Of a stretch of 64,000 nucleotides of DNA, positions 12,178 through 23,134 are shown piece by piece. The DNA comes from Aquatica leii. Taxonomy: Eukaryota; Arthropoda; Insecta; Coleoptera; Lampyridae. Both the position numbers and the translations under genes were made by a program. Below the pieces are notes generated by a model. It worked only from the letters and a program-made list of their open reading frames with translations, had not been told where the DNA came from and searched no databases. Each line of letters opens with the position of its first letter. The first letter of the stretch is position 1. The DNA lies in the NCBI GenBank assembly GCA_035610365.1, contig CM069433.1:128916545-128980544 (forward strand). The letters are read 5' to 3'.

Positions 12178-15100
12178 CTATTTATCCCCAGTCGGGTTCA
12201 ACTTTAAGTCCTTGGCGTTCCATATGCCTTTTGATGCTCCCGTGTCATCAGACAACTCATAGGTCTGATACGAAACTTTCCGTTTCACGTAGAACGGACC
12301 GATAAACTTAGGTGCCAGTTTGGCCGAGAAATATCGAGATGCATCAGAAAGGACATAATTCTTTCGCCACACTGTGTCTCCCACCTCAAAAGGTGCTGGA
12401 CGACGACGTAAATCGTAATAATGTTTAGCGCGGACATAAGCGGCATTCAAGCGATTCTTAATGTCGACGTAAACTTCTCTAAACGCTAGGCCTCTTTCGG
12501 CCAAAAAGGTACGATCAGCAAAAGCTAGATCGTCGATAGTGTCTGAATCGGTAGTTTTTCCATGACGTGATCCGTCGAGACAGATTTCACGTCCGAAATT
12601 AGCGAAAAACGGCGTTAAGCCGGTGACTTCATGTACAGCGGTACGAATAGCACATGCTACTTTAGCAAGGTACTTATCCCAATGTCGATGGTTGTCTTCG
12701 ATATACGACGATAACATTGTCTTCATGACTCGGTTGACTCTTTCTGTTGGATTCGCTTGTGGATGATAATTAGCGTTAAAAATAATTTTGGACTTATATG
12801 ACGAAACCATTTTCGTAAATTCTGAACTACGAAACTGTGTGCCGTTATCACACAAAAGATATTGAGGAACTCCAAACATTAAAAATACATCTTCTTCAAG
12901 ACGTTTAGTAACTGCTGCGGCAGTAGCGGAACGTAACGGGAAAAATAAAACAAATTTCGAAAAATAATCGGCAACTACAAGGATATATGAATAACCACTC
13001 TTAGATCGCGGTAATGGTCCAACAAGATCGGTAGAGATCAACTGCCAAGGTTTGTCCACAACAGGATGACGGGTCATAAGGCCAGCAGGACGTTTCTGTT
13101 CTGGCTTATGCGTGATACAAACTTTACAACCATTGATGTAACGAATAACGTCAGCCTTCATCTTAGGCCAGTAATAAAGCGGAACTATTCGTTCGAGAGT
13201 CTTAAAGATACCAAGGTGTCCAGCGGTAGGCTCATCGTGAAACTTTGACAATATTTCGAGTCGTTTAGACTTAGGCACAACTTCTCTCCAATTGTCATTC
13301 TCAGAACGAAGATCGGGATAGTCTACGGTAACATGCTTAAATAGCTTTCCGTTACTAATTTTCCACTGTGGAAAAGCGTTAGGTTTTGAACGTACACGTT
13401 CCATAAGTTTCGTTAACCATTTGTCCGAAGACTTAGGTTCGGTAGTGTCACAATCGGTAGTAATATTGTCGATAGCTGGTACTGAACGAGATAGTGCGTC
13501 AGGTACGACATGATCCTTTCCTTTACGATGAATGATCGTAAAATCAAATTGCTGCAGTCTAACAGCCCATCGTGCTAGACGACCGGTAGGTTCCTTTAAA
13601 TTGTGTAACCAGACTAATGATGCGTGATCGGTAACTACAGTGAAAGTTGTTCCTTCAAGATAAGGGCGTAATTTTTCAATAGACCAAAGGACAGCCAAAC
13701 ATTCCTTTTCGGTAGTTGAATACTTGCGTTCACATTTTGTGAGCGACCTACTATTGTAACAAATAACACGTTCTTCACCGTCGATAAACTGTGTAAGAAC
13801 TGAACCGAGACCAAAATCAGAAGCGTCAGTTTGAACTGTAAACGGAACATTGAAATCGGGGCAAGACAAAATAGGTGCGGAAACTAAACAAATCTTAATA
13901 ATCTGAAAGGCTTCATCACAATCACTAGTCCAATTAAAGCTGGAATTCTTCTTTAACAGAGACGTCAATGGAGCGATAATGGTCGAAAAATTTGGTACAA
14001 ATCGGCGATACCACGAGGCCATGCCTATAATTCTTCTCACTTCAGCGACACCAGTGGGAACTGGAATACGCAAAATTGCATCGACCTTTTCCGGGTCAAC
14101 CGACAAACCAGTAGAATTGACGATAAAACCAAGATACTTAAGTTCAGGTTTACAAAAATGACATTTGTCTTTACTTAGCATCAAATTAGCCTCTCTAAGG
14201 CGACGAAGAACTTCAGTTAACACTTCCATGTGTTTCTCGAAGGAAGGAGCGCAAATAATGACGTCATCTAAATAAACAAAAACGTAAGGCTCTAATTCGG
14301 GACCTAAAACTCGATCAATCAACCTCTGCCAAGAAGCTGGTGCGTTAGCTAAACCAAACGGTAAGCGCGTGAATTGGAATAACCCACGGTTCGGAACTGT
14401 AAAAGCGGTATACTGCTTAGACTCTTCGCTTAAAGGAATCTGCCAATAAGCGGACTTAATATCGAGAGATGAAATAAACTTAGCGTCACGAAGACGATCC
14501 AAAATAGACGAAACGTAAGGTAAAGGATAAGCGTCCTTTTCGGTAACCTTGTTGACTTTTCTAAAGTCCACGCAAAAGCGATAAGAGTTGTCCTTCTTCT
14601 TCACCAATAAGATCGGGCTCGACCAAGCGCTGTTTGATTTTTCTACAACGCCTAACTTCAACATTTTCTCTAACTCCAGATCGATTTGTTTCTGGATAAA
14701 CGGCGAAACTCGGTAATACCGTTGCTTAATTGGTTCGGAAGTAGTCTTGATCTGATGTTCGATCAAGTTGGTGCATCCAAAATTTTTATTCGACGAAGAA
14801 AAGTGATTACTAACTAAATTGTCTAACTGATTAAGCTGTTCTGAGGAAAGATCGAGACGAGACTTAATAACTGAATCTTTATCTTCCAATTGTGAAATGG
14901 TGTCCATATTTTCGAAACGCCACTCACCTTTTCTAAGATCAGGAACGATACCTGCTTGTTTCCAAAAATCAACGCCTAAAATTAAATTATGCGGAACGTC
15001 AGGAACAACTAAAACTTCCAAAACAACAATTTTTCCTTTAATTTCGATTGGGACGAGAAGTGAACCTAAACTTTGTACTGATTTACCATTAGCTACAATA

Positions 15101-15414
15101 CAATTAACTTTAACTGACTTATTTAACTTCAAACCTAATTGACTAAAAATTTCCCAACCCTTAGAACCAACAATAGTGCGAGAAGCGCCACTATCTAATA
15201 AACTTAAAATTTCGTGACCAAAAACTTTAACGTAGACAAAAGGTCTTTCGTCAGACTCAGCAGACTCTAAAACATAATCTAACACGACTTTATTCTTAAC
15301 AAAACTCTTTTTCTTCGAAGAATGTAAACTATTAAAATATACAGCCGATTTAACTTTAACCTCTGACGTCACTAAACGGCTTCTTAGTACGTCCTTTACT
15401 CGTTTCCCGAGCAC
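12178..15414 (-). CDS. pol: gypsy Pol polyprotein (PR-RT-RNaseH-IN)
   Basis: Polyprotein of about 1078 codons that supplies the enzymes of reverse transcription and integration. Domains in order: aspartic protease with LLDSGASRT at residues 72-80; reverse transcriptase with FCVDFRKVN, LPFGLANAP and the active-site VYLDDV near residue 380; RNase H with QTDASDFGLG near 529, then STTEKE, VTDHASL and PDALSR; integrase with a zinc-binding H-H-C-C region (AGHLGIFK to GCKVCITHK, about 730-770), catalytic Asp in STDLVGP, Asp in CDNGTQF and Glu in NPTERVNR; and a GPY/F-like module (APKFIGPFYV) near 1038. No stop or shift interrupts it. The frame is closed by TAA just before 15414 and begins with no ATG, so it is entered from gag by a -1 shift at 15402-15408 rather than by its own start. 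The reported left edge is simply the first codon after that stop. Confidence 0.95.
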   Translation of the reverse strand: MLGKRVKDVLRSRLVTSEVKVKSAVYFNSLHSSKKKSFVKNKVVLDYVLESAESDERPFVYVKVFGHEILSLLDSGASRTIVGSKGWEIFSQLGLKLNKSVKVNCIVANGKSVQSLGSLLVPIEIKGKIVVLEVLVVPDVPHNLILGVDFWKQAGIVPDLRKGEWRFENMDTISQLEDKDSVIKSRLDLSSEQLNQLDNLVSNHFSSSNKNFGCTNLIEHQIKTTSEPIKQRYYRVSPFIQKQIDLELEKMLKLGVVEKSNSAWSSPILLVKKKDNSYRFCVDFRKVNKVTEKDAYPLPYVSSILDRLRDAKFISSLDIKSAYWQIPLSEESKQYTAFTVPNRGLFQFTRLPFGLANAPASWQRLIDRVLGPELEPYVFVYLDDVIICAPSFEKHMEVLTEVLRRLREANLMLSKDKCHFCKPELKYLGFIVNSTGLSVDPEKVDAILRIPVPTGVAEVRRIIGMASWYRRFVPNFSTIIAPLTSLLKKNSSFNWTSDCDEAFQIIKICLVSAPILSCPDFNVPFTVQTDASDFGLGSVLTQFIDGEERVICYNSRSLTKCERKYSTTEKECLAVLWSIEKLRPYLEGTTFTVVTDHASLVWLHNLKEPTGRLARWAVRLQQFDFTIIHRKGKDHVVPDALSRSVPAIDNITTDCDTTEPKSSDKWLTKLMERVRSKPNAFPQWKISNGKLFKHVTVDYPDLRSENDNWREVVPKSKRLEILSKFHDEPTAGHLGIFKTLERIVPLYYWPKMKADVIRYINGCKVCITHKPEQKRPAGLMTRHPVVDKPWQLISTDLVGPLPRSKSGYSYILVVADYFSKFVLFFPLRSATAAAVTKRLEEDVFLMFGVPQYLLCDNGTQFRSSEFTKMVSSYKSKIIFNANYHPQANPTERVNRVMKTMLSSYIEDNHRHWDKYLAKVACAIRTAVHEVTGLTPFFANFGREICLDGSRHGKTTDSDTIDDLAFADRTFLAERGLAFREVYVDIKNRLNAAYVRAKHYYDLRRRPAPFEVGDTVWRKNYVLSDASRYFSAKLAPKFIGPFYVKRKVSYQTYELSDDTGASKGIWNAKDLKLNPTGDK
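15365..15408 (-). promoter_or_regulatory. -1 ribosomal frameshift signal at gag/pol junction
   Basis: On the element strand the heptamer GGGAAAC (15408-15402) sits in the gag frame as G GGA AAC, the X XXY YYZ pattern, two codons before the gag stop. After an 8-base spacer comes a stem at 15393-15365: GACGTACTAA pairs with TTAGT and ACGTC with a single bulged G, giving ten pairs around an 8-base loop. Pol is in the -1 frame and is open only from 15414, so the shift must occur in an 18-base window that contains this heptamer. Geometry and phase agree with known -1 frameshift sites; activity is inferred. Confidence 0.88.
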
Positions 15415-16799
15415 TTAGAACAAGTGCGGACCGTAACGTTAGGTTTTCCACAACGATAACAAAATAAACCTTTCTTAGGTTCTTTGCAAGAAGCAGCTCG
15501 ATGGTTAGGCTTCCTACAATTCCAACATAATTGCGGACTACTTCGATTAGAAGAAGCAGGCGCATTAACGATAGCTAACCTTCGTGAAGAAGGTGCGATA
15601 CTAGAAGACGGTAGTCGTAAATGTTGTCTAACAGGTGGTGTAGATTTTTCACCACTACTAACGTTATTCGAAGAACGAGAAACGGCAATGTCCTTAACTT
15701 GAGATGTTATGTAAGCGAGATCAGGCTCCATGTCCTGCTTTCTACGAGATGGAGGCGTGTAAGCTTCAATAGCTTGCATGCGGTCCTCGATAATACGACC
15801 AAATTTAATTAAATCCTCAATTGAAGTAACTGACGACAAACCAAGCTGAGTTTGATAAACGGGAGAAATATTTCTTAATAAAATCTTTAACTGCTTTTCT
15901 TCAGAAAAAGGCTCATCGAGACGTGAAAACATGTTGCGAATAATTGCAACGTAAATACCCATTGGTTCATCATTAGCTTGAGTGCGACGCTTAATTTCTT
16001 CAATAAGACGTTCGTCATAATCGGTAGGCTGGAATTGTTCGCGTAAAAACTTAACTAAGTCTTCCCAAGAATTAACTGAACTACGAATGGATCTAACGAA
16101 AATCAATGCATGACCTGTAAAAAGATCAGTACACTCCAAAAATAACTGATGGCTTGAAACGTTACGCGATAATTGAAGTTCGGCAACTCGTTCTAAGAAT
16201 GCATTCAATGAAATTGACTTTGCGTCACCAGAAAACTTTAAATTCCATTTAGAAACTGAAATACTCTTAACATGACTAATAAAATTTTGACTAACAGCAG
16301 AAGACGTCGGTAAAGCGTTATCAACTACAGAAGGTTGAACGACAGGTTCGATGACTTCATCGGCGGAAGTAGACGGATTTGAAACAACAATTTGCTTATC
16401 CAAAAGTTCGTACTGCGAAATTAAAACAACTAAATCTTTTAAAAACTCATCTTTAATTTGAGAATCGTCACCTTGAATAGGAATTGAATTGCCAATACGG
16501 TTTAACAAATATTTAATTTTGGTTTCAATTGTAGAAGAAATTTTTGTAGTTGGAGTAATTTTCAATGAATCCATTAACTTTCTAAGCTCATCGATACCTT
16601 CACGAATCGCTAATTTATCTGCATTAAAATCGAACGGATACACGGGACGAGATATTTTTCCGGTAGCTTCTTCAATAAGAAAATTCTTGAGTAAACCTCG
16701 TAATACGACAACACCTAAAGATGCATCACCACCTCTAATCAAAATTTCATAACGTAATTCGTTATGCGATAAACGATCAACAATCAATTTGTAACCCAT
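15396..16799 (-). CDS. gag: gypsy Gag structural protein
   Basis: 467-residue Gag that forms the virus-like particle and packages the RNA. ATG at 16799 is the first in the leader and follows the 5' LTR by about 105 bases. The central region (KWNLKFSGDAKSISLNAFLE to LIEEIKRRTQ and further to RIIEDRM, roughly residues 180-345) is the retrotransposon gag domain. Near the C-terminus are two zinc knuckles: CWNCRKPNHRAASC is canonical CCHC, while CYRCGKPNVTVRTC has Val in place of His, a variant I recall from other insect gypsy Gags. The stop at 15396 is reached unless ribosomes slip at GGGAAAC just before it. Undamaged. Confidence 0.93.
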   Translation of the reverse strand: MGYKLIVDRLSHNELRYEILIRGGDASLGVVVLRGLLKNFLIEEATGKISRPVYPFDFNADKLAIREGIDELRKLMDSLKITPTTKISSTIETKIKYLLNRIGNSIPIQGDDSQIKDEFLKDLVVLISQYELLDKQIVVSNPSTSADEVIEPVVQPSVVDNALPTSSAVSQNFISHVKSISVSKWNLKFSGDAKSISLNAFLERVAELQLSRNVSSHQLFLECTDLFTGHALIFVRSIRSSVNSWEDLVKFLREQFQPTDYDERLIEEIKRRTQANDEPMGIYVAIIRNMFSRLDEPFSEEKQLKILLRNISPVYQTQLGLSSVTSIEDLIKFGRIIEDRMQAIEAYTPPSRRKQDMEPDLAYITSQVKDIAVSRSSNNVSSGEKSTPPVRQHLRLPSSSIAPSSRRLAIVNAPASSNRSSPQLCWNCRKPNHRAASCKEPKKGLFCYRCGKPNVTVRTCSKCSGNE

Positions 16800-16877
16800 T
16801 TTAAAATGAAATTACAAAACGGTAAAATCTTCCAAAAATCACGAAACTTAACAGGCAAACTAAAATTCGAAAAAGGC

Positions 16878-16895
16878 CACACGCTGGAGACGCCA
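16878..16895 (-). other. Candidate primer binding site
   Basis: Nine bases inside the 5' LTR the element strand reads TGGCGTCTCCAGCGTGTG. TGG is the complement of a tRNA CCA end and TGGCG starts are common in insect gypsy elements. The nine-base gap is a little long and I cannot name the tRNA. Confidence 0.45.
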
Positions 16896-16904
16896 AATTA
16901 TTTA

Positions 16905-18726
16905 TGTTACGTTCCAAAATTAACACAAAGTCACTGCCTGCAATGTAGTAACATAAACGGGGGGTTGTGCCACTAGCTCAATGGAGACGGGGTGAGTTTT
17001 ATTTAAAAGTTTCGTGATCGAAATGGATTGACTTGTCGAAAACACAAAATCGATAAATAATAATGTCGAAATCAAAGGGCGCCAGGAAGGGGTAAAGCTT
17101 AATGGACTAATGACCCTTGCCAACCATAAGTCCGCTTCTGTAGTATGCACCCCAATGGACTTACCTTAGAGGGTGCATTTGCTAAAATCTAAAATAAACT
17201 AATAAAGTTACACACGCGGAGGCCGACGGAATTAAAAGCTCTTTACAATTTAATAATTTAACATTTATTTGAACAAAATAAAACAAAATGAATAAAATAA
17301 TAAAATAAAATAATTGAATTGAAATTGACAAAATTAATCACACAAAACAGTAGGAAAATAATAGAAAAATTACGTGAATGCACGTTTGATCAAAACAAAT
17401 TTACAGTTAATGGAATAAAATACACAAACAAAATTATAAAATACACAATACAGAATTTTAAAGAAATAAACAGCACAAATTAATCAAACTAAAACATCTA
17501 CATATGCTCACGGCCGGGCGCGTGTCGATATAATTTAAAAACAAAATGAAAATACTTATAAAACTAATTTATATACATATAATTTGAATCGATATTTCGG
17601 TCCCGTTTAATAAATTTTAAACTTGGGATAAAACAGTACCGTAAAATACGGTCATTAATTAGTTACATTAACGATAACTTCGAAACACTTGTAATTTTTA
17701 ATTGAAAATTCAAAGCTTTTAACACTTGATCGCGTAAACGTAAATAATATCTTCTCGATTAAATAAATGGTGCAACATAAATACCTTGAATTCGTCGTAA
17801 CTGCAGGAACGTACTTATGGTTAGATGGTCCGGGATGGCCAAACGAAAAGGTACTCCAAATACTTTCTATGCCGGCGGAAGAATTTCTTTATTAACACAT
17901 AACATAATCCGCACAAATGCGAAGATTGGACACAGTACAACCCAACGATTGAATATCCAACTTGAAACTTGCGTTATAATTATGGAAACCGTGAAATTTG
18001 CTTAATCCGTAAATTACGAATATTGAAAAGAAGATAAAAATCAAACTTTTCCATCACTACACTACATTTTCACGGTACCAATTTTCTTTTACTTCCACGG
18101 TAGGGCATAACGAAACGTACCCTTACCAACCGGTAACCGGTAATTTAAAATTGCCACCGACGATCGATTGTAGATTATTCATCCCCAAAAATCAAAACCT
18201 CTCATATTTAACACCTTGTGTTCCCACCAAATTCTCTTCGCTTGCGCGGTAACATCTACGTAAAAGAAAGAACATTGAATCAAACGAGAAAAACAAAGAC
18301 GGCAATTATAATTAGCCACGTGAATTTCCATTGCGTCGACATCTGACCGAAATATTTCCCATCGAAACCCTTAGCTTGCATAAATGCAGGTGTCTCATTA
18401 TCGCGCTTAATCCAATATGATTCAGACTAAACAAGAAAAATGTATCAACTTACATTCCACAAAGGAAGTCGTAAATTATATTGAATCGGTATTCTACAAA
18501 GATAACCAAATAAAGTACTAAATCAAAAACAAAACTACGGATCTGTATGCATTTAAAAGAAAATTTCAATAACGATTGAAAGCAAATTGAAATATCATTA
18601 AACTCAAACCACACAAACAATAAACAAAACGTTCTTGATGCCAATACCAAATTAATAAATCGAAACACACAAAAAAAAAAAAAAACTTACGGTGACTTTT
18701 ACAACGAAATTCAAACGCAGGTCACA
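16905..18726 (-). repeat. 5' LTR of gypsy element
   Basis: 1822-bp copy of the 9795-11617 repeat and the promoter-bearing LTR for this minus-strand element. Differs from its partner mainly in homopolymer lengths, for example G and C runs near 17090 and 17150 and an A run near 18672. ACTG follows at 18727. Confidence 0.95.
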
Positions 18727-18730
18727 ACTG

Positions 18731-21568
18731 ATTATAGTTATAGTAAGATATTTCTTTTTCTCAAATAGTTATCGATAAGACGCACTAGTTTTAGATTTGT
18801 GATTTAAGGGTAAACAGTATATTTAGTTTAAGTTCATCTTTTAAAACCAACTTACAACGTTTACCGCCGTTGTACCTATTTACAGTACATCTTGTATCTT
18901 TGCGTATCCCACCCACGTTAATCAAATTTTTTTAACTTCTAGTTTCTACTTGGTTTTTTCAGTTGTTGTTGTACGTCCTAGATATTGTATTGTATGTTTT
19001 TGTCGGTTCTATTTGTTTTGTATCAAAAGTGATTGTGTCATATTTGTCGTGTTTATTTGTTATTTACTATGGCTTTATTTAAACATACATCTATCTAGGT
19101 TTTTTGTTTGTTGGAACACTATAACATTATCGACAAACCGTTGGTGTGTTAGTTTTTTTTCTCATTTATGTTGAAGCTTCTGTTGCCGTATTCTATATGT
19201 TTGATTGTATCTTCGAAAACTAGAGTAAACAGTTACACAAACTCACCTCGTTAACCATGGCTTTTAACATCACTTTTCTTAAATGTTTTGTGCATCGATA
19301 TTTGAAAAGTTCTGTTTTTGTACATTTTGTTAAATATATTTATGTATCGACTATTTATGCGTTTTTTAAAGCTCGTTCTATGGTTCAACTACGGAAAAGC
19401 TTCTAAAACTGACAACGTTGACTGACGAATGCTTCTCAAGTATAGTTCTAATTTCTGACATTGTATGTTTGTGACTACCTTTTGTGTTTAATTCCATTTT
19501 TTTAAATATATTTCGTCATATCTAGAATGATTTTTTAAAATATGATTGTTTTCAGTTTTTATACCTCTGTTAGATTCTGATGCGTTTTTATGTTTTGATT
19601 ACTTTTACAGCAAACAAAATAAACCTGCAGCAACGTTTTAAGGAAGGAGGTTAAAGAGAGAATACTAAATAAAGTCTATAATACATAATGAAATTAAAAC
19701 GTTTGATTAAGCTTAAAAAAACAATGTTGTTATGAGATTTCAACGTTTAATTAAATGCAAAAAATAAAACAGTTAAGTACTAAAACTAAAGAAATAAAAA
19801 TTTAAAAACAAAGAGTTTGTCAAGAATTTCAACAATTTTAAAGTTTAACGAAATGAAAACGATTTAAATTTAAAAAACTTTAACAGAGTATTTGTAGTAT
19901 AATTTGTAATAAATTACGCGTATATAATATTTATATAAAACAAACATTTGTTTTTAAACTTTTATTTGCGTTAAAATATTTCTATTGTTATGTTATATTT
20001 AATGTTAAATAATATTTACTTATAATTATTTTAGACACAAAATATGTTAACAGTCACTAATTTATAATAATAGCTGAAAATTGCAAGTAACGATTCTGTT
20101 ATTACGTTAAAATGTACCTGTAATTTGTTTAAATATTAAATTTCACAATTAACTATAATTAAGCATTAATCTTCGTACCTTTTAAACCGTAACATAAATT
20201 TCACACTTTAAGGATGCAAAACTAAAAGCAAATCCATCTATATTTTACGGATGATCATTAAGTCATAATAACGAGACCTGGTTAACTTCTATTTGAAAGT
20301 ACAATAGAACTGGAGAAGTTTAAATTGATTTCTCGCCCTTCTCGTTTACTCATTCTAACGTTTGGTCTTTGGCAGCTCGCTAATCAAACCACTTGACCGT
20401 GGCTGCCGCCTACAAACCAAGCATTTAATATTGTTTTGTTATCCAATCGTAGCTTCAGATAATTTATTAAAAGGCGTTTCTGAATACCAATTTCAAAAAA
20501 TTACTACAGTTTTATGATATATACGAAATAGCTTACTAATAAATGCACTTTGGTATAAACCCTTTTATTGTTTTCTAACCAATTTCAATAAAAACTAACG
20601 AATACAAGCTTTGTTTAAAACATATAAGAGAATCAGATTAAATTCCTTAACAAAAAGTTTTTTAACATCAATAATTCATACTTTCAATTTGTACACATGT
20701 TATTTCAACACAAGTTTCTACACTATGTTCAAATTTAGTATATAGTATACTAATTTTTGTAGTCTAAATATTTAATAAACTAACGTTAATCTAGATGCTA
20801 GATAGAAATACAAATTAAAAAAACGTTCAGTTCTTTTTAAATGTAATGTTTTACAAAACTTTGTAAAATGTTTTTGTCTTTTAACATATTAGAAATGGTA
20901 CTACTTCAATAATATTATTTATAACATCACATGAACTTTAAAGTACACATAAATATTTAAAACATAATTTTAGATTATATGTTCTAAAGTAATCATTAAA
21001 TTTCATATGAAATTTTTAACAAGACTTAAAATTCAATACAAATATACATTTTTTATACAAAAGTTATGTATACTTTAACTATAATAAATCAAAATAACGG
21101 CAACGTAATTTTGCGTCTGAATAAAAAAAGTTTTTTATTTCGTGTAATCTAAATACACAAAGACTTAAAAGCATATAATGGCGTGAACTAAAACAGGTAA
21201 TCAATATTTATTCGTTTATTAAAAGTTAAACAAATATGTTTAAAGTAACATAATTATTAAAATAATTGAATAATAAAATTAAAAGTTTTTAGTTAAACGA
21301 TTAATTTTTATTACAGGTCTGCCAGTAAAAAAAACAAAGGATATTTATACATTTTCCTATAGTTTTCAACGTAGTAACAACGGAAAAAATACCAAAAAAA
21401 TCCATTTCGCTACACTCAAGTTTTGTTTTGGAATTAACGTAAATTCCTAATTAACTTAAAATTTAGTATTCTGTTTTTTATTCAAAAAATAGCCTTAAAA
21501 CTAAGTCTTCTCATATTAAGGCTATCAATTATAGCTAAACTTGGCAATAAATGAAAAAAAAGTTAATA
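18731..21568. other. AT-rich non-coding stretch
   Basis: No coding or RNA family recognised. The frame 18950-19174 is low-complexity hydrophobic and unconvincing. Confidence 0.6.
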
Positions 21569-22050
21569 GTTGAAGAGAGCTGTGGTGGGGAGTGGTCACA
21601 GGAAAGTGAAAGTCGCATTATCGTGTCGTAACTGGCTAAACGTTGATAGTGTGTAATATGACGTTAAGCCATGTTTAGACTTGCTATGTGGGTTACTAGC
21701 AATGAATATAAACAACCTACTGTTAGATTAAGTATTTCGCTGGCCTTCTAATGCCTACTCATTCAAACGATACTGTGATTGTTATTTTATTTCTGGAATA
21801 TAACTTGCAGTGGTTTTGTGAGTTCTTCTGTTATGTATATGATGAATTGTTGAACGTAGAGTTAAGTAACACTGCCTTTTCGTATGTATAACTAGATAAG
21901 AGGCAATATAACGTAATTAATTAATGTAATAGAAAAAGTCGTCCATGTTGAAACTACGTTCTAAATATAATAAATGATTATTGTAATTAGGCGTGTACGT
22001 GACTTTATCTCATTGTGCACTTTTTGCGAATAAAAAAACATAAAACTAGA
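21569..22050 (+). repeat. Candidate Copia LTR
   Basis: Less AT-rich block, from about TTGAAGAGAGCTGTGG at 21569 up to a Copia-style primer site at 22051, followed at about 22126 by Copia gag-like codons. Both LTR edges are inferred; no second LTR was found downstream. Confidence 0.35.
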
Positions 22051-22066
22051 GTTTACGAGCCCAGTT
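22051..22066 (+). other. Copia-type half-tRNA primer site
   Basis: GTTTACGAGCCCAGTT resembles the initiator-tRNA half-molecule primer site known from Drosophila copia (GTTATGGGCCCAGT), with several mismatches. It is correctly placed between the candidate LTR and gag. Confidence 0.4.
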
Positions 22067-22125
22067 ACTACGTTGATTGAAAACAATTAAGTAAAAAGAA
22101 CAAATGCTTGTAAAATCGAGTAGAA

Positions 22126-23110
22126 AATGAGTAGACTCAAAAAAGAAGTAATAAATTTGGCATTACACCTTTTTGAAGAAAAAATCAACAATTGGACGTT
22201 TAGAATCAAAACAATTTTATCGGAGCACAGCTGCTTACAAAGTAGAGAAAAAATAACGAAGAAGTCGATAAATACTTGAGATGAACAAAAAAACTTTGTC
22301 AGTGTTGGTGTAGTTTATTAATGATGCACTTCTAGAGATATTAAAAATTTAATACATTATTAGCGATTTTTGATAAACTAAAAAACACCTTTGAAAGAAT
22401 CGGCCGGTGTCACTATTACTAATAACTTCTTAAAGCTAGTTTTGACACACGGTGAAACTTAGAAGTAGTTATTAGGAATAGTCATCACAACGATTAATAA
22501 GGAAAAAGTTATTGACCCTAAAATATAATCACAATTTCTGTTACTCTGCGCTACAAGCATCACTAGAAACAGTTCCAGGAAATAACATCAAAACAAAGTC
22601 TCGAGAAGATTGGTAAGAATACAAGAAAAACTTAAATCGCATAGAAAATATAAAAATTGCGAACGTGTAGAAAAACCACAAAATAAAGAAACTTTTGACA
22701 GTAGGTGGGTTTCCAAAATTAAGAAAGGCGAAAATAATACCAGTAAACGGTTTAAAGCTTGGTTAACGGCAAAATGATGTTAAACGTCATTCTATACTAA
22801 AACGTACTCATTAGTAAGACAGCTGACAACTTTAACAACTCTTATAGCATTAGCCAACCGTCAAAATTTGAAAATGATTCATTTGGATGTCAAAACCGCA
22901 TTTCTCCATGGAACGTTGAAAAAAAGAACATGTATAAATTTACCTGGAGAACTAAAAGATAAAAACGTATGTAGGTTAGATAAACCAATATATGATCTCA
23001 AGTCTCCTAAATGTTGGAAAGAAGAACCAAACAGTTTTTTGGTCAGGTTAGGATTCTAACCTTCAAAGTATGCTACATGTATATATGTCAAAAAATTTAA
23101 CACCGACCCT
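22126..23110 (+). pseudogene. Ty1/copia gag-pol relic
   Basis: Internally deleted Copia element. An ATG at about 22126 opens MSRLKKEVINL, then INNWTFRIKTILSEHSC, equivalent to the NYxxWKFRM start of Copia Gag. The rest of gag, protease and integrase is deleted or unreadable. From about 22630 reverse transcriptase is followed through FDSRWVSKIKKGEN, KAWLTAK, LTTLTTLIALANRQNLK, then the open frame 22868-23058 with MIHLDVKTAFLHGTLKK, the first catalytic Asp region, and CRLDKPIYDLKSPKCW. The normal GLKQ is DLKS. The relic stops before the YxDD box at about 23110, where piggyBac-like sequence begins. Several stops mark it inactive. Confidence 0.8.
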
Positions 23111-23134
23111 GCAAAAGAACTATGGGACTTAACT

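Larger units (their letters stand above)
9795..18726 (-). mobile_element. Near-intact Ty3/gypsy LTR retrotransposon
   Basis: An 8932-bp element lying on the minus strand: 5' LTR 16905-18726, primer-site region, gag, pol, PPT, 3' LTR 9795-11617. ACTG occurs directly outside both ends (9791-9794 and 18727-18730), a 4-bp target duplication. The LTRs begin TG and end CA. The LTRs differ by one visible substitution (about 11435 versus 18542) and a few one- or two-base homopolymer length changes, so insertion is very recent. Gag and pol are open over their full lengths. No env-like frame lies between pol and the 3' LTR (about 560 bases). Everything needed for autonomous movement appears present. 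Confidence 0.95.
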
